Origin: Bacteroidales bacterium 52_46
GTDB lineage: Bacteria; Bacteroidota; Bacteroidia; Bacteroidales; Muribaculaceae
Direction: 5' to 3'
Assembly: GCA_001915385.1 (NCBI GenBank)
Contig: MNQK01000006.1
Coordinates: 1-64,000 of the forward strand
DNA: 64,000 nucleotides
The notes under the pieces are model-generated. The model worked only from the letters and a program-made list of their open reading frames with translations, searched no databases and was not told the origin of the DNA. The position numbers were made by a program, and so were the translations under genes. This document shows, piece after piece, positions 17,981 to 27,463 of the stretch (position 1 is the first letter of the stretch; each line of letters opens with the position of its first letter).

Positions 17981-18151
17981 CTCCTCTATATGACATCAGC
18001 AAGCGGAGGATTGCAGAACTCCAAGCTTAAATTTAGCAGTTTGAATACCCTCATTCGTTTGCCATATAGCCTCATATCACAGCTCGGGACGTCCCCGCCT
18101 TTGTCCTCGTGCGGGCGGCGAGCCGGATGCGGATTGCTTTGGATGCGATAT

Positions 18152-18766
18152 TCAACGATTGACCGGCGTGACTGCGTCGGCGTCGGTTATTGGACGTATC
18201 GGGCGACAGGGGTTTCCGGCAGCAAATGTGAATGCCGGAATAGATTTTGTCACTACGCTACCTGCTCCTATCACAGCGTTGTCACCTATTGTCACGCCCG
18301 GCAGGACAGTGACATTTGATGCGAGCCAGACATTGTTGCCAATTGAGATTGGTTTTGCCCGCATTATTCCGGCATTTCGCTGCGCCGGGAGCATTGCATG
18401 GATTATAGTCGCCAGAGTGCAGTTCGGCCCTATCATGACGTTATCGCCTATACTGACTTTTGCTTCGTCAAGAATGGTCAGGTTGAAATTTCCGATAAAA
18501 TTATCCCCTATATGTATGTTGTGACCGAAATCACACCTGAACGGGGGATTAACAACGATACACTTTCCTACGGAGCCAAGTAGTCCGCGCAATATTTTTT
18601 CGCGGCGGCCGGATTCCGATGGCGGAAGTGCGTTCATCTCGAAACATATATCGGCAGTCCTGCGAAGCAACGCGTAGACTTCAGGCAAATCATTTGCCGA
18701 GCCATATATCCAGACTCCTCCGTCGAGCAATTCAAATACATCTTTTCCCATATAGGCTATCTTCAA
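18152..18766 (-). CDS. Sugar O-acetyltransferase, left-handed beta-helix
   Basis: 204 residues. The N-terminal helical cap (residues 1-60) matches the maltose/galactoside acetyltransferase N-domain. It is followed by hexapeptide repeats (IGDNFIGNFNLTILDEAKVS, IGNNVWLASNVTVLPGVT, IGDNAVIGAGSVVTKSIP). The catalytic His is in TLATIIHAML. These enzymes move acetyl from acetyl-CoA to a sugar hydroxyl. The first residues (MKIAYMGKDVFELLDGGVWIYG) are slightly different from the classic MTEKEKM start. Monocistronic; a minus-strand promoter candidate lies 310 bases upstream. Confidence 0.85.
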   Translation of the reverse strand: MKIAYMGKDVFELLDGGVWIYGSANDLPEVYALLRRTADICFEMNALPPSESGRREKILRGLLGSVGKCIVVNPPFRCDFGHNIHIGDNFIGNFNLTILDEAKVSIGDNVMIGPNCTLATIIHAMLPAQRNAGIMRAKPISIGNNVWLASNVTVLPGVTIGDNAVIGAGSVVTKSIPAFTFAAGNPCRPIRPITDADAVTPVNR

Positions 18767-19356
18767 TTATATATTATTCTTTAAACACTTCGCAATTTAA
18801 CAAATCCCCGGAAAATATCAAAATTGAAACAGAACCCCTATAAAATAGCAAACCACTTCTCACGAAGCGGCTTCCTAAAAAATCCTCGATATTCGAGGCA
18901 AACAAACCTAACATAAAACACGATTATTACCTATAGAGTATTATCCAAATACTTAATCCAATTAAAAAATACTAACCCACAAACTAATTCCTAATTTAAC
19001 AAATCCTAATTTTTGTCTCTAATCCTTATAAAACCAACTTTGATTTTTCGTCTCAGTTGTTTTATGTTTACATCGCAAAGTTAGTGCAATTATTCCATTT
19101 GTCAATAGCAAATAACGTCATACAACATCAAAATATAGAGTATATAGATGGGTTTTATTTAATAATCAATTGATTATTAAATCATTAACAATCATCATTA
19201 CCACGCATAATATAGATGTGTTTATAGATTATATTCCTTATTTTTACGACATATAAACTATTACATTCGTCAAATTTACCAATATTTTTATCCCAAGAAT
19301 GCCTTTTTCATTGAATCGTATACGTCGGCCGACATATTTTTCTTCAGGATAAAATA
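18767..19356. other. AT-rich intergenic region
   Basis: 590 bases with no credible gene. It carries a promoter candidate for the acetyltransferase and two copies of a 14-base direct repeat AATTTAACAAATCC (18794-18807 and 18993-19006). The rest is low-complexity AT-rich sequence. Confidence 0.5.
19076..19105 (-). promoter_or_regulatory. Promoter candidate for the acetyltransferase
   Basis: On the minus strand TAACTTTG (19076-19083) is preceded by TTG at 19103-19105 with a 19-base spacer. It implies a leader of about 300 bases. Confidence 0.5.
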
Positions 19357-20082
19357 TCATTCGACCGAAGAATGGAGTATGTCAATAAGTTCGCGGCGGT
19401 CATGCACACGGATTTCCGTCTGGGAATAGTCAATCAGTCCGCGCTCCTTCATGCTGTCGAGAGTGGAGATAAATGACGAGCGCTGCACACCGAACAACGA
19501 ATATAGGTCACGCTGCCTGCATGTCATGGTTATATCCGTACCGCCGCGCTGCGTAAGTGCCACTATCCAGAATGCAATACGCTCCTCAAGGCTGCCGGTG
19601 GCAATCGACAATATGCCGTCGACGGCTTTCTGGGCATTCATCGACAGCAAATTGAGATAATTAATCAGGAAAATCGAATCACTGTTCAATATCTTCATAT
19701 AATCGACCTTCGAAATCTGCAAAACGCCGGTCGGCTCAAGTGCAACAACCGAGCATGGATAAGTAGTCGAACGTCCGAAAATATATTCCGGAGCCACGAC
19801 ATCAGGAGCCGTAAGCGTCTGCGACACTGTGAAACGCCGGTCGGCATTGGCGATGCTTACGCGCACCCTGCCGGAAATGATGAACTTTATATGAGTACAC
19901 TGCTCTCCTTCCGATATAAATGTCTCTCCTTCAAGATATTTCAGAAAATGGAACTTTGTACTTCCAATAATTTCAAGCATTTTCTCGTATGTCACCCCGC
20001 TGAAAAGCGGCAACCCCATCAATAGTTGATACATCTGATCCATCTCATTTATTTTTAAGCCGTTAACACACGTGCAATCCAT
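19357..20082 (-). CDS. Crp/Fnr family transcription regulator
   Basis: 241 residues. A cyclic-nucleotide-binding-like domain spans about residues 25-135 (LFSGVTYEKMLEIIG, FHFLKYLEGETFISEGEQCTHIKFIISGRVRVS). A long dimer helix follows, then a winged helix at about residues 180-235 (CRQRDLYSLFGVQRSSFISTLDSMKERGLI). The PGE/RxxS phosphate pocket of true cAMP binders is not evident, and there is no N-terminal Cys set for an iron-sulfur cluster apart from Cys3 and Cys5. The ligand is therefore unknown. Met1 is 34 bases after the predicted transcript start; Met14 is an alternative. The gene next downstream of its promoter is itself only. Confidence 0.85.
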   Translation of the reverse strand: MDCTCVNGLKINEMDQMYQLLMGLPLFSGVTYEKMLEIIGSTKFHFLKYLEGETFISEGEQCTHIKFIISGRVRVSIANADRRFTVSQTLTAPDVVAPEYIFGRSTTYPCSVVALEPTGVLQISKVDYMKILNSDSIFLINYLNLLSMNAQKAVDGILSIATGSLEERIAFWIVALTQRGGTDITMTCRQRDLYSLFGVQRSSFISTLDSMKERGLIDYSQTEIRVHDRRELIDILHSSVE

Positions 20083-20122
20083 GTCATCGTACGCCGGAAT
20101 AACCCGTGCCGTAATGCAGACA

Positions 20123-20154
20123 CAAATATATACATGTCTAATATTAACAACAAA
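20123..20154 (-). promoter_or_regulatory. Promoter of the Crp/Fnr gene
   Basis: Minus strand: TTTG (complement of 20151-20154), 20-base spacer, TATATTTG (complement of 20123-20130). A start point near 20116 gives a leader of about 34 bases. Confidence 0.7.
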
Positions 20155-20320
20155 CGGAATTACAAAAAGTTACACTATCACCTACTAATATAGCGGCTCG
20201 GCATGCCCTGAAATGCCGTCAGCCGGGACAACAGAGAGTGCGTCACATCCCGGGCGCCGATTTTAATGCCGCGAAACAGTGCGACAGCCGTCATCCCAGG
20301 ATGGCGCGCCGGCCGTCGTC

Positions 20321-21226
20321 TCAGAGCATTCCGGCGTGTGCCCTCTTATATATCTGTATGGAATTGACCGTATTATGCCAGGCTATATAGCACGCCGGTC
20401 CGACCGAGGCAATCGGGTCGAGATAAGTCAAGGCCAGCCATATTGCCAGAACTGTATTTTTCTGTCCGAGACTTTGCGCTCCGGCAACACGGTCGCCGTA
20501 ACGCGCCCCGATTTTTCTACCGAGATAGAACTGCGCGAGGCAAGCCAGCAACGACAAGACGGCTATAACAGCCATTTCGGGGATACGCGACGCCGGTTCT
20601 TTCATGAGAAAGCTGACGGAATTACCGACCACGATAATAAGAGCTACTGCCCAGATGTAGAACGACAGCCCCTGATGATGCGCAATCTCCTCGCGCACTT
20701 TCGGAAACGTCATCTTAAGCATCAGTGCCACGACGAGCGGGCCAAGTATCAACGGCAAAACATTGGTGGCGATACGCGTGAACGACGCCATAAAGTCAGG
20801 ATTATTCCCCCCGCCCAGCAACGCAAGTATGACCGGCGCAGTAAACGCCACTACAAGATTACTAAGCAAAGAGAACGTTGCGACCCGTTCCACTTTCCCG
20901 CCGAGCATACCGGTTATCACGGGCGCGGCCGTAGCTGTCGGACAGAATATACAGATAAATATGCTCTCAGCCACAGCGACATTAAATTGCCTCAGGAGCA
21001 GGAACACGCCCGACGCCCCTATCACCTGTATCGCCAGAAGCCACCACATCGAACCGTCTACCCGGAAATGGCTGAACGACACTTTACAATAAGTGATAAG
21101 CAGCATTATGAAAATAAGATACGGCGATAAAAATGCCACATAGCCGATGTAGCTATGGAGCAACACGCCTATGACCATAGATATAGGAAGCATCCAAGGC
21201 TTGATTTTTCTCCTGAAATTCTGCAT
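20321..21226 (-). CDS. BASS-family (bile acid:sodium symporter-like) transporter
   Basis: Eight to ten membrane helices. The CPTATAAPVITGMLGGKVERVATFSLLSNL stretch resembles the conserved Na-binding crossover motif of the SBF/BASS superfamily, and LGQKNTVLAIWLALTYL matches its second half. A longer frame starts at 21286, but that ATG lies inside the terminator hairpin of the upstream ompA gene. The ATG at 21226 (MQNFRRKIKPWMLP) is thus preferred, giving 301 residues with a basic start followed by the first helix. Substrate unknown; family members carry bile acids, pantoate or other organic anions. Confidence 0.8.
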   Translation of the reverse strand: MQNFRRKIKPWMLPISMVIGVLLHSYIGYVAFLSPYLIFIMLLITYCKVSFSHFRVDGSMWWLLAIQVIGASGVFLLLRQFNVAVAESIFICIFCPTATAAPVITGMLGGKVERVATFSLLSNLVVAFTAPVILALLGGGNNPDFMASFTRIATNVLPLILGPLVVALMLKMTFPKVREEIAHHQGLSFYIWAVALIIVVGNSVSFLMKEPASRIPEMAVIAVLSLLACLAQFYLGRKIGARYGDRVAGAQSLGQKNTVLAIWLALTYLDPIASVGPACYIAWHNTVNSIQIYKRAHAGML

Positions 21227-21255
21227 ATCGTGAGCGATATTTATAACATCTAAAA

Positions 21256-21284
21256 GAAGGCATGCCCTGACTGAGCATGCCTTC
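21256..21284 (-). terminator. Intrinsic terminator of ompA
   Basis: GAAGGCATGC at 21256-21265 and GCATGCCTTC at 21275-21284 form a perfect 10-bp stem with a 9-base loop. On the minus strand the stem is followed by TTTT. It lies 45 bases after the OmpA stop. Confidence 0.8.
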
Positions 21285-21328
21285 ATGATATCTGTCGACG
21301 CCGGGCAAACGGCGTAACCGTCAAATTA

Positions 21329-22543
21329 TTATTCAGCTACCTGAATAGTAGTAGCGCGGTCGAGAGCTACGAACTTCTCGCCCATGTCAACGAGGTTGCC
21401 GTTGTTGATAGTGGTCTCGAACTGAGCGGCGGGAACGCCTGATTTCAGGAGCTGCTTTTCAACAGAAGCGGCGCGGTTCTTGCGGAGGTTGACGTTGATA
21501 CGGTCGTTACCGGTATAGTTATCGGCCCAGCCGGTCACCACGTACTTGGTGTCGGGGTTGGCCTTCATCACTTCGGCACAAGCCTGAACTACGCGGACAT
21601 CTTCCTTGGTAAGTTTTGAAACGTTGATGGGGAAGTAGATTGTAGCGAGGGGAGCAGGAGCTGCAGCCTCCTCGACAACCTCAACCGGACGGTCGAGACA
21701 AGCCTGAAGCTGAGCCTCGAGGTCGGCGATGCGTGCATCGGCAGCCTGAAGGCGTGCACGGAGAGCGTCGCAGTTCTCGGGTTCGGGGCATACAGGGATA
21801 ATCGGGGCGTTCCATTCGCGTTTATTGAAGAGGTAAGTCACGCCGAGATAAGCCTGGAGGTCGTAAGCGGTCTTGTTCCAGTCGCCGCCTTTTTCGTCAC
21901 GGTGGTTGTCAAGTGCGGTGAAGCGGACGTCGAGCGAAAGCTGTACCTGCTTGCTTACGTTGAAGCTGTTGATGACACCGGCACGGGCTGCGAGGATACG
22001 GTCTTTGGCATCCTTGTAGCTTGTTGACTTGTTGTTGGCGTCGTACTGACGGGCGAGAGTCCAGTAGCAACCCACACCGCCGTAGACAGTGAAGTTGTAC
22101 TTACGTTCTGGGTGATAGCCGCACCACCAGTTGGTGACGTTGATCATCGCATCGAAAACCGGACCGATGTGAACGAATTTCTGTTTGTACTTACCTTCTA
22201 CCATAGGTTCGTCGTAAAGGTCACCTACGCCCTTGACGTCAGAAAGGCCTTTTACCTTAAGCCAGTTGACACCGGCACGCAGACCGATAATCGGAGAGAA
22301 CCATTTACCTACATACAGCGATGCGGAGGGTTCCCAGCGGTCTTTCCAGTCGCGATAAGAGTCATTGGGTGAGAAGAAGATGCCGACACCACCTTCACCG
22401 GTTATGAACCAGTTGTCTTTGAATTGGTTGAAAAGATAACCTTGCGAGGGGTCCTCAACGTATGTAACCTCTTGCGAAGATTGAGCAACCATGCCTTGGC
22501 CCATGAATAAAGCGCAAGCTAAAGCGATTAAACTCTTTTTCAT
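21329..22543 (-). CDS. OmpA-family outer-membrane protein
   Basis: 404 residues. Signal peptide MKKSLIALACALFMGQGMVAQ. Residues of about 30-245 form a beta-barrel (WFITGEGGVGIFFSP, GLRAGVNWLKVKG, YLGVTYLFNKREW). Next comes a short coiled coil with two Cys (CDALRARLQAADARIADLEAQL). The C-terminal OmpA domain (about 290-404) has the peptidoglycan-contact motif GNDRINVNLRKNRA. It ties the outer membrane to the wall and is often among the most abundant Bacteroidales proteins. It ends at a strong intrinsic terminator, so it is monocistronic. I could not locate its promoter. Confidence 0.9.
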   Translation of the reverse strand: MKKSLIALACALFMGQGMVAQSSQEVTYVEDPSQGYLFNQFKDNWFITGEGGVGIFFSPNDSYRDWKDRWEPSASLYVGKWFSPIIGLRAGVNWLKVKGLSDVKGVGDLYDEPMVEGKYKQKFVHIGPVFDAMINVTNWWCGYHPERKYNFTVYGGVGCYWTLARQYDANNKSTSYKDAKDRILAARAGVINSFNVSKQVQLSLDVRFTALDNHRDEKGGDWNKTAYDLQAYLGVTYLFNKREWNAPIIPVCPEPENCDALRARLQAADARIADLEAQLQACLDRPVEVVEEAAAPAPLATIYFPINVSKLTKEDVRVVQACAEVMKANPDTKYVVTGWADNYTGNDRINVNLRKNRAASVEKQLLKSGVPAAQFETTINNGNLVDMGEKFVALDRATTIQVAE

Positions 22544-23100
22544 AAAGAATAATTGTTTTATTAATTTAGTTAAATTTCATTTCATAGTTGAAACCCGACT
22601 TTCGCTGAATAGTATCTTCAAGAGTCCGGCTTGTCATACCGGCCAATTACCGGCAGGTTTATGTGTCTGTTTACAAAAGCGATATGTCGACATGCCTACA
22701 CCCGGCCTACTTACGATTCATTTATCCAACGAAATATTAATCTTATTTATCTGAGGTTCTATAAATTTCGCGCTAAGTTAATATATTTTTTTGAAAGAGG
22801 ATTAATTTTTCTTAATAAATTTTCATATTTAAACAGCCGACAGCGTTTTTTTGTTCTGTCTTGCACGTCTGAAGCGCTATATGTTAAATTACTATGGCCT
22901 GTTTTCAGCTGTTTTTACTCTTTTTGTGAATTATAATTGAAATTTATTATAAAAAAACTTGACAAGGGGGTGCCGGATGTTGTAAATTTGCAAGATAATA
23001 TGCAATAGCCCGATGGCAATCCGGTACGCCGGACCATTATGTCACATATTGCATTGTAAATTTCCATATAGGTAAAAACTCAGCAAACATCAAATATACA
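22544..23100. other. Divergent intergenic region ompA / ftsX
   Basis: 557 bases between divergent genes. It holds the ftsX promoter at 22959-22990 and presumably the ompA promoter, which I could not match to the consensus. The overlapping 87- and 101-codon frames here are AT-rich and not credible. Confidence 0.5.
22959..22990 (+). promoter_or_regulatory. Promoter of the ftsX operon
   Basis: TTGACA at 22959-22964, 18-base spacer, TAAATTTG at 22983-22990, and a leader of about 100 bases to the ATG at 23101. Confidence 0.75.
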
Positions 23101-23973
23101 ATGAGTCAATCAAACAAGCGCACAAGCCTTATGAGCTTCGGCAAGCATCTGACGTCGACAGTCAGCGTAGGCATGGTGTTGCTGATACTCGGCATTGTAG
23201 GCTGTGCGGCATTTGCAGCCGGCAATATCACACGGCACATACGTGAAAACTTAGGGTTCAACATGGTGATGAAAATGGACGCCGACCTGACCCGAATCAA
23301 TGATATGAAGAAAAGGCTCACCGCCTCCGACTTCGTTGCGAGCTACGACTACATGTCGCCCGAAGAGATACTCGAGCAGGAAAACGCCTACCTCGGCAGC
23401 GACGTGGAGGAGCTGCTCGGCACCAACCCCTACCAGCCCGAATTCAACGTAAGAGTCAAGGCGCAATATGCATCGGTCGACTCCCTTGATAAAATCATAT
23501 CTCCACTGCGCAATATCGACTCGGTGGAAGAGATAACGGTACATACCGAGATGGTCGAGTCGGTCAATTCCAACATCGGCACATTGTCGCTCGTGCTCAT
23601 AGCCCTTGCCGCCGCTTTGCTGGTAATTTCATTCGTACTGATCAACAACACCGTGCGCCTCACGATCTACTCCGCACGCTTCCTTCTCCACACCATGCAG
23701 CTCGTAGGCGCCACCAACGCATTTATCCGCCGGCCGATTATCATCGGCAACATCCTCAACGGCATACTTGCTGCAGTGGTGGCAATACTGCTCCTCTGCC
23801 TGCTGCGGGTCTATGCCGTCAGCATCGATCCTGACCTCGCGCTTGCACTGCCCTGGAGCGATTTGATCTACGTGTTCCTCGGAGTAGTGGCCGGAGGCAT
23901 AATTATCTGCGGCACGGCATCATGGATAGCGACCAACAAATATCTCCGTCAGAGCTACGACGACATGTTCTGA
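23101..23973 (+). CDS. ftsX: Cell-division permease-like protein FtsX
   Basis: 290 residues with the FtsX layout: one helix at about 20-42, an outer domain of about 110 residues, then three helices (about 165-190, 215-240, 260-280). The outer domain includes FVASYDYMSPEEILEQENAYLGSDVEELLGTNPYQPEFNV, the FtsX extracellular-domain signature. With FtsE (not in the window) it controls peptidoglycan hydrolases at the septum. First gene of a plus-strand run ftsX-DUF3098-uppP-truB-queA, an order common in Bacteroidetes. Confidence 0.92.
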   Translation: MSQSNKRTSLMSFGKHLTSTVSVGMVLLILGIVGCAAFAAGNITRHIRENLGFNMVMKMDADLTRINDMKKRLTASDFVASYDYMSPEEILEQENAYLGSDVEELLGTNPYQPEFNVRVKAQYASVDSLDKIISPLRNIDSVEEITVHTEMVESVNSNIGTLSLVLIALAAALLVISFVLINNTVRLTIYSARFLLHTMQLVGATNAFIRRPIIIGNILNGILAAVVAILLLCLLRVYAVSIDPDLALALPWSDLIYVFLGVVAGGIIICGTASWIATNKYLRQSYDDMF

Positions 23974-24026
23974 TCGCGCACGCAATACTACAATTAAGAA
24001 TTAACAAAACAATTTTCATATAAACC

Positions 24027-24440
24027 ATGGCACTTCCTACCAAAAATCAACCGATAAAGGCAAAAAGCCAGAGTCAGGCTCCGGCGCCGAAGCCCGCTGC
24101 CGCCCAACAAAACGCAGCCGGCGCACGTATAATAAACCAGACTCCGGCACGCATGCTTATCAAAGAGGCACCGGTACAATTTCCGCTCGCACGCAGGAAT
24201 TTCATTTTTATGATAGCTGCCGGCCTGCTGATAGTAATCGGATTCATACTCATGCTCGGACCGGGGAGCACACCGGAGAAATTCAACCCCGACATATTCA
24301 GCACCCGACGCATCGTCGTCGGCCCTACACTCGCCTTTCTCGGTTTCGTATTCATGGGTATAGCTATCATCATCAAGCCGTCTAAAAAATCCGACACCTT
24401 CGGCCGTCCCGATACGGATACCGACGACACTCAGGCATAA
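24027..24440 (+). CDS. DUF3098-type membrane protein
   Basis: 137 residues: a 55-residue low-complexity start rich in Ala, Pro and Gln, then two membrane helices (FIFMIAAGLLIVIGFILMLG and VVGPTLAFLGFVFMGIAIII) joined by a short loop with FNPDIFSTRR. This matches the DUF3098 family, which is found almost only in Bacteroidetes between ftsX and uppP. Function unknown; the position suggests an envelope or division role. A 53-base gap separates it from ftsX. Confidence 0.8.
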   Translation: MALPTKNQPIKAKSQSQAPAPKPAAAQQNAAGARIINQTPARMLIKEAPVQFPLARRNFIFMIAAGLLIVIGFILMLGPGSTPEKFNPDIFSTRRIVVGPTLAFLGFVFMGIAIIIKPSKKSDTFGRPDTDTDDTQA

Positions 24441-24529
24441 TGCCGCTGACAGGCTGTATATTACAACAGTCCGGTTCAGTACGGCAACAGACATATCAAA
24501 TTCCAATTAACAATTAAACAGGTAAAAAA

Positions 24530-25369
24530 ATGGATTGGTTAAATTCCCTTATAATGGGCATAGTGCAGGGACTTGCCGAATATCTTCCGATAAGCAGCTC
24601 AGGCCATCTGCAGATATGCGAGGACATACTGCACCTCGACATGCAAGGCGCCGAGTCGCTGCAATTCACAGTCGCCCTGCACGTTGCCACAGTGCTCAGT
24701 ACAATCGTAGTTCTCTGGAAAGAGTTCGTACCGCTGGTTACTTCATTTTTCGGCTTTAAACGCGACGCCAACACCACTTACGTATTCAAGATACTGGTAT
24801 CGTGCATCCCCATCATGATTGTGGGAATCTTCTTCAAGGACAGTGTGGAGGCTTTGTTCGGCAAAAATCTACTTACTGTCGGTATCGCGCTGTGCGCCAC
24901 CGCACTTCTGCTTACATTCGCCTACTATTTTCGCCGTACGACAGCCGACAGCCCCGCCATCAGACAGGGTGGCTACAAGCCGCACGACATCACATTTCTC
25001 GATGCGTTCATAATAGGTATCGCACAGGCCATAGCCGTAATCCCGGGACTCAGCCGCTCCGGCTCGACAATTGCCACCGGCCTGATGCTCGGCGACAAGC
25101 GTGAACAGATTGCAAAATTCTCTTTCTTCATGGTGATTATTCCCATTTTGGGAGAAGCGCTGCTCGACATAAAGGATATGGTAAGCGGAAGCGGTGATAC
25201 CACCGCCGAATCAATCGGTATCGTGCCCCTGCTCACCGGTTTTATCGCGGCTTTCGTGGTAGGTTGCCTGGCATGCAAATGGATGCTCAATATCGTCAAG
25301 AAGGGCAAACTCGTATGGTTCGCCGTCTACTGTCTCATCGCAGGTCTGCTCTGCATCATTTTTAACTGA
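24530..25369 (+). CDS. uppP: Undecaprenyl-diphosphatase UppP/BacA
   Basis: 279 residues, about eight membrane helices. Both family motifs are present: GLAEYLPISSSGHLQI with the catalytic Glu region near the start, and PGLSRSGSTIATGLMLG near residue 170. It removes a phosphate from undecaprenyl diphosphate in the inner membrane, recycling the lipid carrier for peptidoglycan and surface glycans. Length is normal (about 265-280). It lies in the ftsX run, followed 17 bases on by truB. Confidence 0.93.
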   Translation: MDWLNSLIMGIVQGLAEYLPISSSGHLQICEDILHLDMQGAESLQFTVALHVATVLSTIVVLWKEFVPLVTSFFGFKRDANTTYVFKILVSCIPIMIVGIFFKDSVEALFGKNLLTVGIALCATALLLTFAYYFRRTTADSPAIRQGGYKPHDITFLDAFIIGIAQAIAVIPGLSRSGSTIATGLMLGDKREQIAKFSFFMVIIPILGEALLDIKDMVSGSGDTTAESIGIVPLLTGFIAAFVVGCLACKWMLNIVKKGKLVWFAVYCLIAGLLCIIFN

Positions 25370-25386
25370 TAACCGCCCCGACAGCA

Positions 25387-26145
25387 ATGAATTTTCTTGC
25401 AGGAGAGACCATACTCGTCGACAAGCCGTACGGCTGGACCTCTTTTGACGTCGTGAAACGCATAAGGGGAGTGATGCTGCGCCGCATGGGCATAAAAAAG
25501 ATGAAAGTGGGCCATGCCGGCACACTCGACCCGCTTGCCACCGGAGTAATGATTATAGTCAGCGGAAAATCCACCAAGCTCATCGAGCAGCTCCAGAGCG
25601 GCGTCAAGGAATACATCGCCACCATAGCACTCGGAGCCACTACGCCGTCATACGACCTCGAGACGGAGATTGACGCCCGCTACCCTACCGGACATATCAC
25701 CCGCGAACTTGTCGAAGAGATCCTGACGAAGTTCACGGGACGCATCGAGCAGGTGCCCCCGGCATTCTCCGCATGCAAGATTGACGGCAAGAGAGCCTAT
25801 AAGATGGCACGCAAAGGCGATGCTGTCGAACTCAAGCCGAAAATTCTCGTAATCGACGAAATCGAACTGCTCGAATACAGCCCGGAGAGCATCACCATAC
25901 GCGTGGTGTGCAGCAAAGGCACTTACATCCGTGCGCTCGCACGCGACATCGGCGCCGCACTCGGCTCGGGCGGCCATCTCACCGCCCTGCGCCGCACACG
26001 GGTGGGCGATGTCACCATCGACCGGTGCCTCTCGCTCGACGATGCCGTGTCGATGCTTCGCGAAGTCGTGATAGAGACCGACGATGACACTGATTACGAC
26101 GCAAAACAAGGACAAGATAACAACGAAGATATAACAACAAGATGA
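25387..26145 (+). CDS. truB: tRNA pseudouridine-55 synthase TruB
   Basis: 252 residues. It starts LVDKPYGWTSFDVVKRIRG; the catalytic Asp48 is in HAGTLDPLATG. The second motif, PPAFSACKIDGKRAYKMARKG, and the third, CSKGTYIRALARDIG, are complete. It makes the universal pseudouridine in the T-loop of tRNAs. The PUA-like C-terminal domain is absent or very short, as in Bacteroidetes forms; the end is an acidic tail (IETDDDTDYDAKQGQDNN). It overlaps queA by four bases, so the two tRNA-modification genes are coupled. Confidence 0.94.
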   Translation: MNFLAGETILVDKPYGWTSFDVVKRIRGVMLRRMGIKKMKVGHAGTLDPLATGVMIIVSGKSTKLIEQLQSGVKEYIATIALGATTPSYDLETEIDARYPTGHITRELVEEILTKFTGRIEQVPPAFSACKIDGKRAYKMARKGDAVELKPKILVIDEIELLEYSPESITIRVVCSKGTYIRALARDIGAALGSGGHLTALRRTRVGDVTIDRCLSLDDAVSMLREVVIETDDDTDYDAKQGQDNNEDITTR

Positions 26146-27191
26146 AGCTTTCACAATTTAAATTTAAATTGCCTGACGAGCTGATAGCTCAAGAACCGGC
26201 ACCTCAGCGTGACGAATGCAGAATGATGGTTGTCAACCGCAAGACGGGTGAAATCTCCCATCACGTGTTTAAAGAGATTATCAATTATTTTGACGAAGGC
26301 GACGTCATGGTGTTCAACGACACCATGGTATTCCCGGCTCGTCTCTACGGCAACAAGGAAAAGACCGGCGCACGCATCGAGGTCTTTCTCCTGAGAGAGC
26401 TTAATGAAGAACATAAACTGTGGGACGTGCTCGTGGAGCCGGCCCGCAAAATCCGCATAGGCAACAAACTCTATTTCGGCGAGGACGAATCAATGGTGGC
26501 CGAGGTGATTGACAACACCACCTCGCGCGGTCGCACGCTCCGTTTCCTCTACGACGGCCCCCACGAGGAGTTCAAGGCCGCCCTCTACGCGTTGGGCGAG
26601 ACTCCGCTGCCCGACTACATACAGCGCGAGCCCAATGAGAACGACGTCACCGACTATCAGACCATCTTCGCAAAAAACGAAGGCGCTATCGTGGCACCCG
26701 CCGCCGGCATGCACTTCAGCCGCGAACTCCTGAAACGCCTCGAAATCAAAGGCGTGGAACAGGCTTTCGCCACTATACACAGCGGACTTGGCAATTTCCG
26801 CGAAATTGATGTGGAAGACCTCACCAAGCACCGCATGGACTCCGAGCAGATATTCATCACCCCCAAACTGGTGGATACTGTCAACAAGGCCAAGACCGAA
26901 GGCAAACAGGTATGCGCCGTAGGCACCTCCGTGCTCCGCGGCATGGCGACGGCAGTCAGCATGGGCGGCAAACTCAAAGTCTACGAAGGCTGGACCAACA
27001 AATTCATCTTCCCCCCCTACGATTTTACCGTCACCACGGCGCTCGTCACCAACTTCCATCTGCCCTACTCCACCATGCTCATGATGGTAGCGGCATTCGG
27101 CGGCTACAACCTCGTGATGAAAGCCTACGACGAAGCCGTGAAAGAGGGCTACCGTTTTGGTGCCTACGGCGACGCGATGCTGATACTATAA
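26142..27191 (+). CDS. queA: S-adenosylmethionine:tRNA ribosyltransferase-isomerase QueA
   Basis: 349 residues, the normal size. Starts MKLSQFKFKLPDELIAQEP and has DVMVFNDTMVFPARLYG, APAAGMHFS and TTALVTNFHLPYSTMLMMVAAF, all typical of the family. It transfers and rearranges the ribosyl group of S-adenosylmethionine onto preQ1 in tRNA, the next-to-last step in queuosine synthesis. The ATG overlaps the truB stop (ATGA). Followed by a hairpin at 27201-27232. Confidence 0.95.
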   Translation: MKLSQFKFKLPDELIAQEPAPQRDECRMMVVNRKTGEISHHVFKEIINYFDEGDVMVFNDTMVFPARLYGNKEKTGARIEVFLLRELNEEHKLWDVLVEPARKIRIGNKLYFGEDESMVAEVIDNTTSRGRTLRFLYDGPHEEFKAALYALGETPLPDYIQREPNENDVTDYQTIFAKNEGAIVAPAAGMHFSRELLKRLEIKGVEQAFATIHSGLGNFREIDVEDLTKHRMDSEQIFITPKLVDTVNKAKTEGKQVCAVGTSVLRGMATAVSMGGKLKVYEGWTNKFIFPPYDFTVTTALVTNFHLPYSTMLMMVAAFGGYNLVMKAYDEAVKEGYRFGAYGDAMLIL

Positions 27192-27200
27192 CATGAAACT

Positions 27201-27232
27201 GCATTTTGGGTGTTGCAGAACGCCCAAAATGC
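27201..27232 (+). terminator. Hairpin after queA
   Basis: GCATTTTGGG at 27201-27210 pairs perfectly with CCCAAAATGC at 27223-27232 around a 12-base loop, 10 bases after the queA stop. No T-run follows, so its strength as a terminator is uncertain. Confidence 0.5.
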
Positions 27233-27316
27233 GAGCCAAATTGTAGGGACGTGATTCATCGCGTCTACATCTGAACAGCGCAACTTCTCAGATATCACGA
27301 CCATAACGCGGAGGGT

Positions 27317-27435
27317 GTTGCAGAACTAAACTTTCCGCGGTTGAAAACCGCGGCTACTATGCAAAGTCTCCTGATAATCAACTACGTAGTAGCCGCGGTT
27401 TTCAACCGCGGAAAGTTAAAGCCAAGTTTTGCAAC
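27317..27435. repeat. Dispersed nested palindrome, copy B
   Basis: Outer arms GTTGCAGAACT and AGTTTTGCAAC; inside, CTTTCCGCGGTTG then AAAACCGCGGCTACTAT and the mirrored arm ending CAACCGCGGAAAG. Closest in layout to the copy at 9560. It lies between queA and the next plus-strand gene. Confidence 0.85.
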
Positions 27436-27463
27436 TCCCTCCCTACAAATTATTAGTTGAAAT

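Noticed and set aside
20279..21130. 283-codon plus-strand frame opposite the BASS transporter
   Set aside because: Rich in Arg, His and Gln with no pattern of a folded protein; it is the antisense shadow of a clear transporter gene.
21227..21286. Longer start for the BASS transporter
   Set aside because: Its ATG is in the ompA terminator hairpin; the shorter start gives a better N-terminus.
22491..22936. Overlapping 87- and 101-codon frames before ftsX
   Set aside because: They cover the divergent promoter region; AT-rich composition and no domain.
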